From Clostridiales bacterium (lineage in GTDB: Bacteria > Bacillota > Clostridia > Lachnospirales > WQUN01): a stretch of 5,163 bases of DNA. Shown piece after piece: positions 5,125 through 5,163 of this stretch (positions are counted from its first letter, which is position 1; every line of letters begins with the position of its first letter). The notes below the pieces were generated by a model. That model saw only the letters and a list, made by a program, of their open reading frames with translations, had not been told where the DNA came from and searched no databases. The stretch spans positions 1 to 5,163 of the forward strand of contig JAIRVD010000029.1 of assembly GCA_031254075.1 (NCBI GenBank), given 5' to 3'. The position numbers and the translations under genes are program-made.

Positions 5125-5163
5125 GCGCGGATTATTTTTCATGATTTTTCTGTTTTTTTATTT
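5114..5163 (+). CDS. Start of a secreted or membrane protein, truncated by the window edge
   Basis: Only 16 complete codons are visible. They encode MMHRRGLFFMIFLFFY: a short basic start (HRR) followed by an uninterrupted hydrophobic run. This is the typical beginning of a signal peptide or first transmembrane helix. The start overlaps the last 11 nt of the upstream gene in another frame, which, with GGAGGT at 5100-5105, indicates translational coupling. It is probably a third envelope-associated member of the unit. Nothing about its function can be read from so short a piece. Confidence 0.6.
   Translation, partial: MMHRRGLFFMIFLFFY

Noticed and set aside
1..5163. Mobile element, CRISPR, tRNA or rRNA content
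   Set aside because: No transposase or phage-type gene, terminal inverted repeats, spaced direct repeats or recognisable RNA gene was seen by eye on either strand.

Overview
This is a compact bacterial chromosomal window of roughly balanced GC. It is nearly all coding, with strong GGAGG-type ribosome binding sites. Two transcription units diverge from an intergenic region at about 2336-2461. The two genes at the right end look most like Firmicutes (Clostridia-type) proteins: a double-CxxC protein I recognise as DUF6062-like, and a single-pass membrane protein with an IWEYYK-HIGG juxtamembrane motif. A Firmicutes-like host is therefore my best guess, but this rests on family memory and not on a search.

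Left unit (minus strand, read right to left): a good sigma70-type promoter (TTGACA / TACAAT, 16-nt spacer) precedes an adenylate-kinase-like P-loop protein with an unassigned C-terminal extension (start 2335, end 1616). Next is a stand-alone PilZ-domain protein, a predicted c-di-GMP receptor (1598 to 1227). Then comes rarA (mgsA/ycaJ), the AAA+ ATPase of replication-fork maintenance, starting at 1220 and running off the left edge with only its last few dozen residues missing. The gaps of 17 and 6 nt indicate an operon. The pilZ-like gene and rarA share a reading frame and are separated by one stop codon and two codons.

Right unit (plus strand): a D-alanyl-D-alanine carboxypeptidase (peptidase S11, 2462-3628) with signal peptide and intact SxxK/SxN/KTG motifs. 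A 147-bp spacer follows, holding an imperfect hairpin, three -10-like hexamers at 10-bp steps and a 47-codon ORF of doubtful status. Then come the DUF6062-like cysteine-rich protein (3776-4486), a membrane-anchored protein of unknown function that overlaps it by ATGA (4483-5124), and the start of a further secreted or membrane protein (from 5114) cut by the right edge. These last three genes look translationally coupled and may form a functional set at the cell envelope.

I see no tRNA, rRNA, CRISPR array, insertion sequence or phage gene. The items most worth a second look are the duplicated CxxC...CxxH architecture and its coupled membrane partner, and the aberrant adenylate-kinase-like protein encoded with a PilZ protein.
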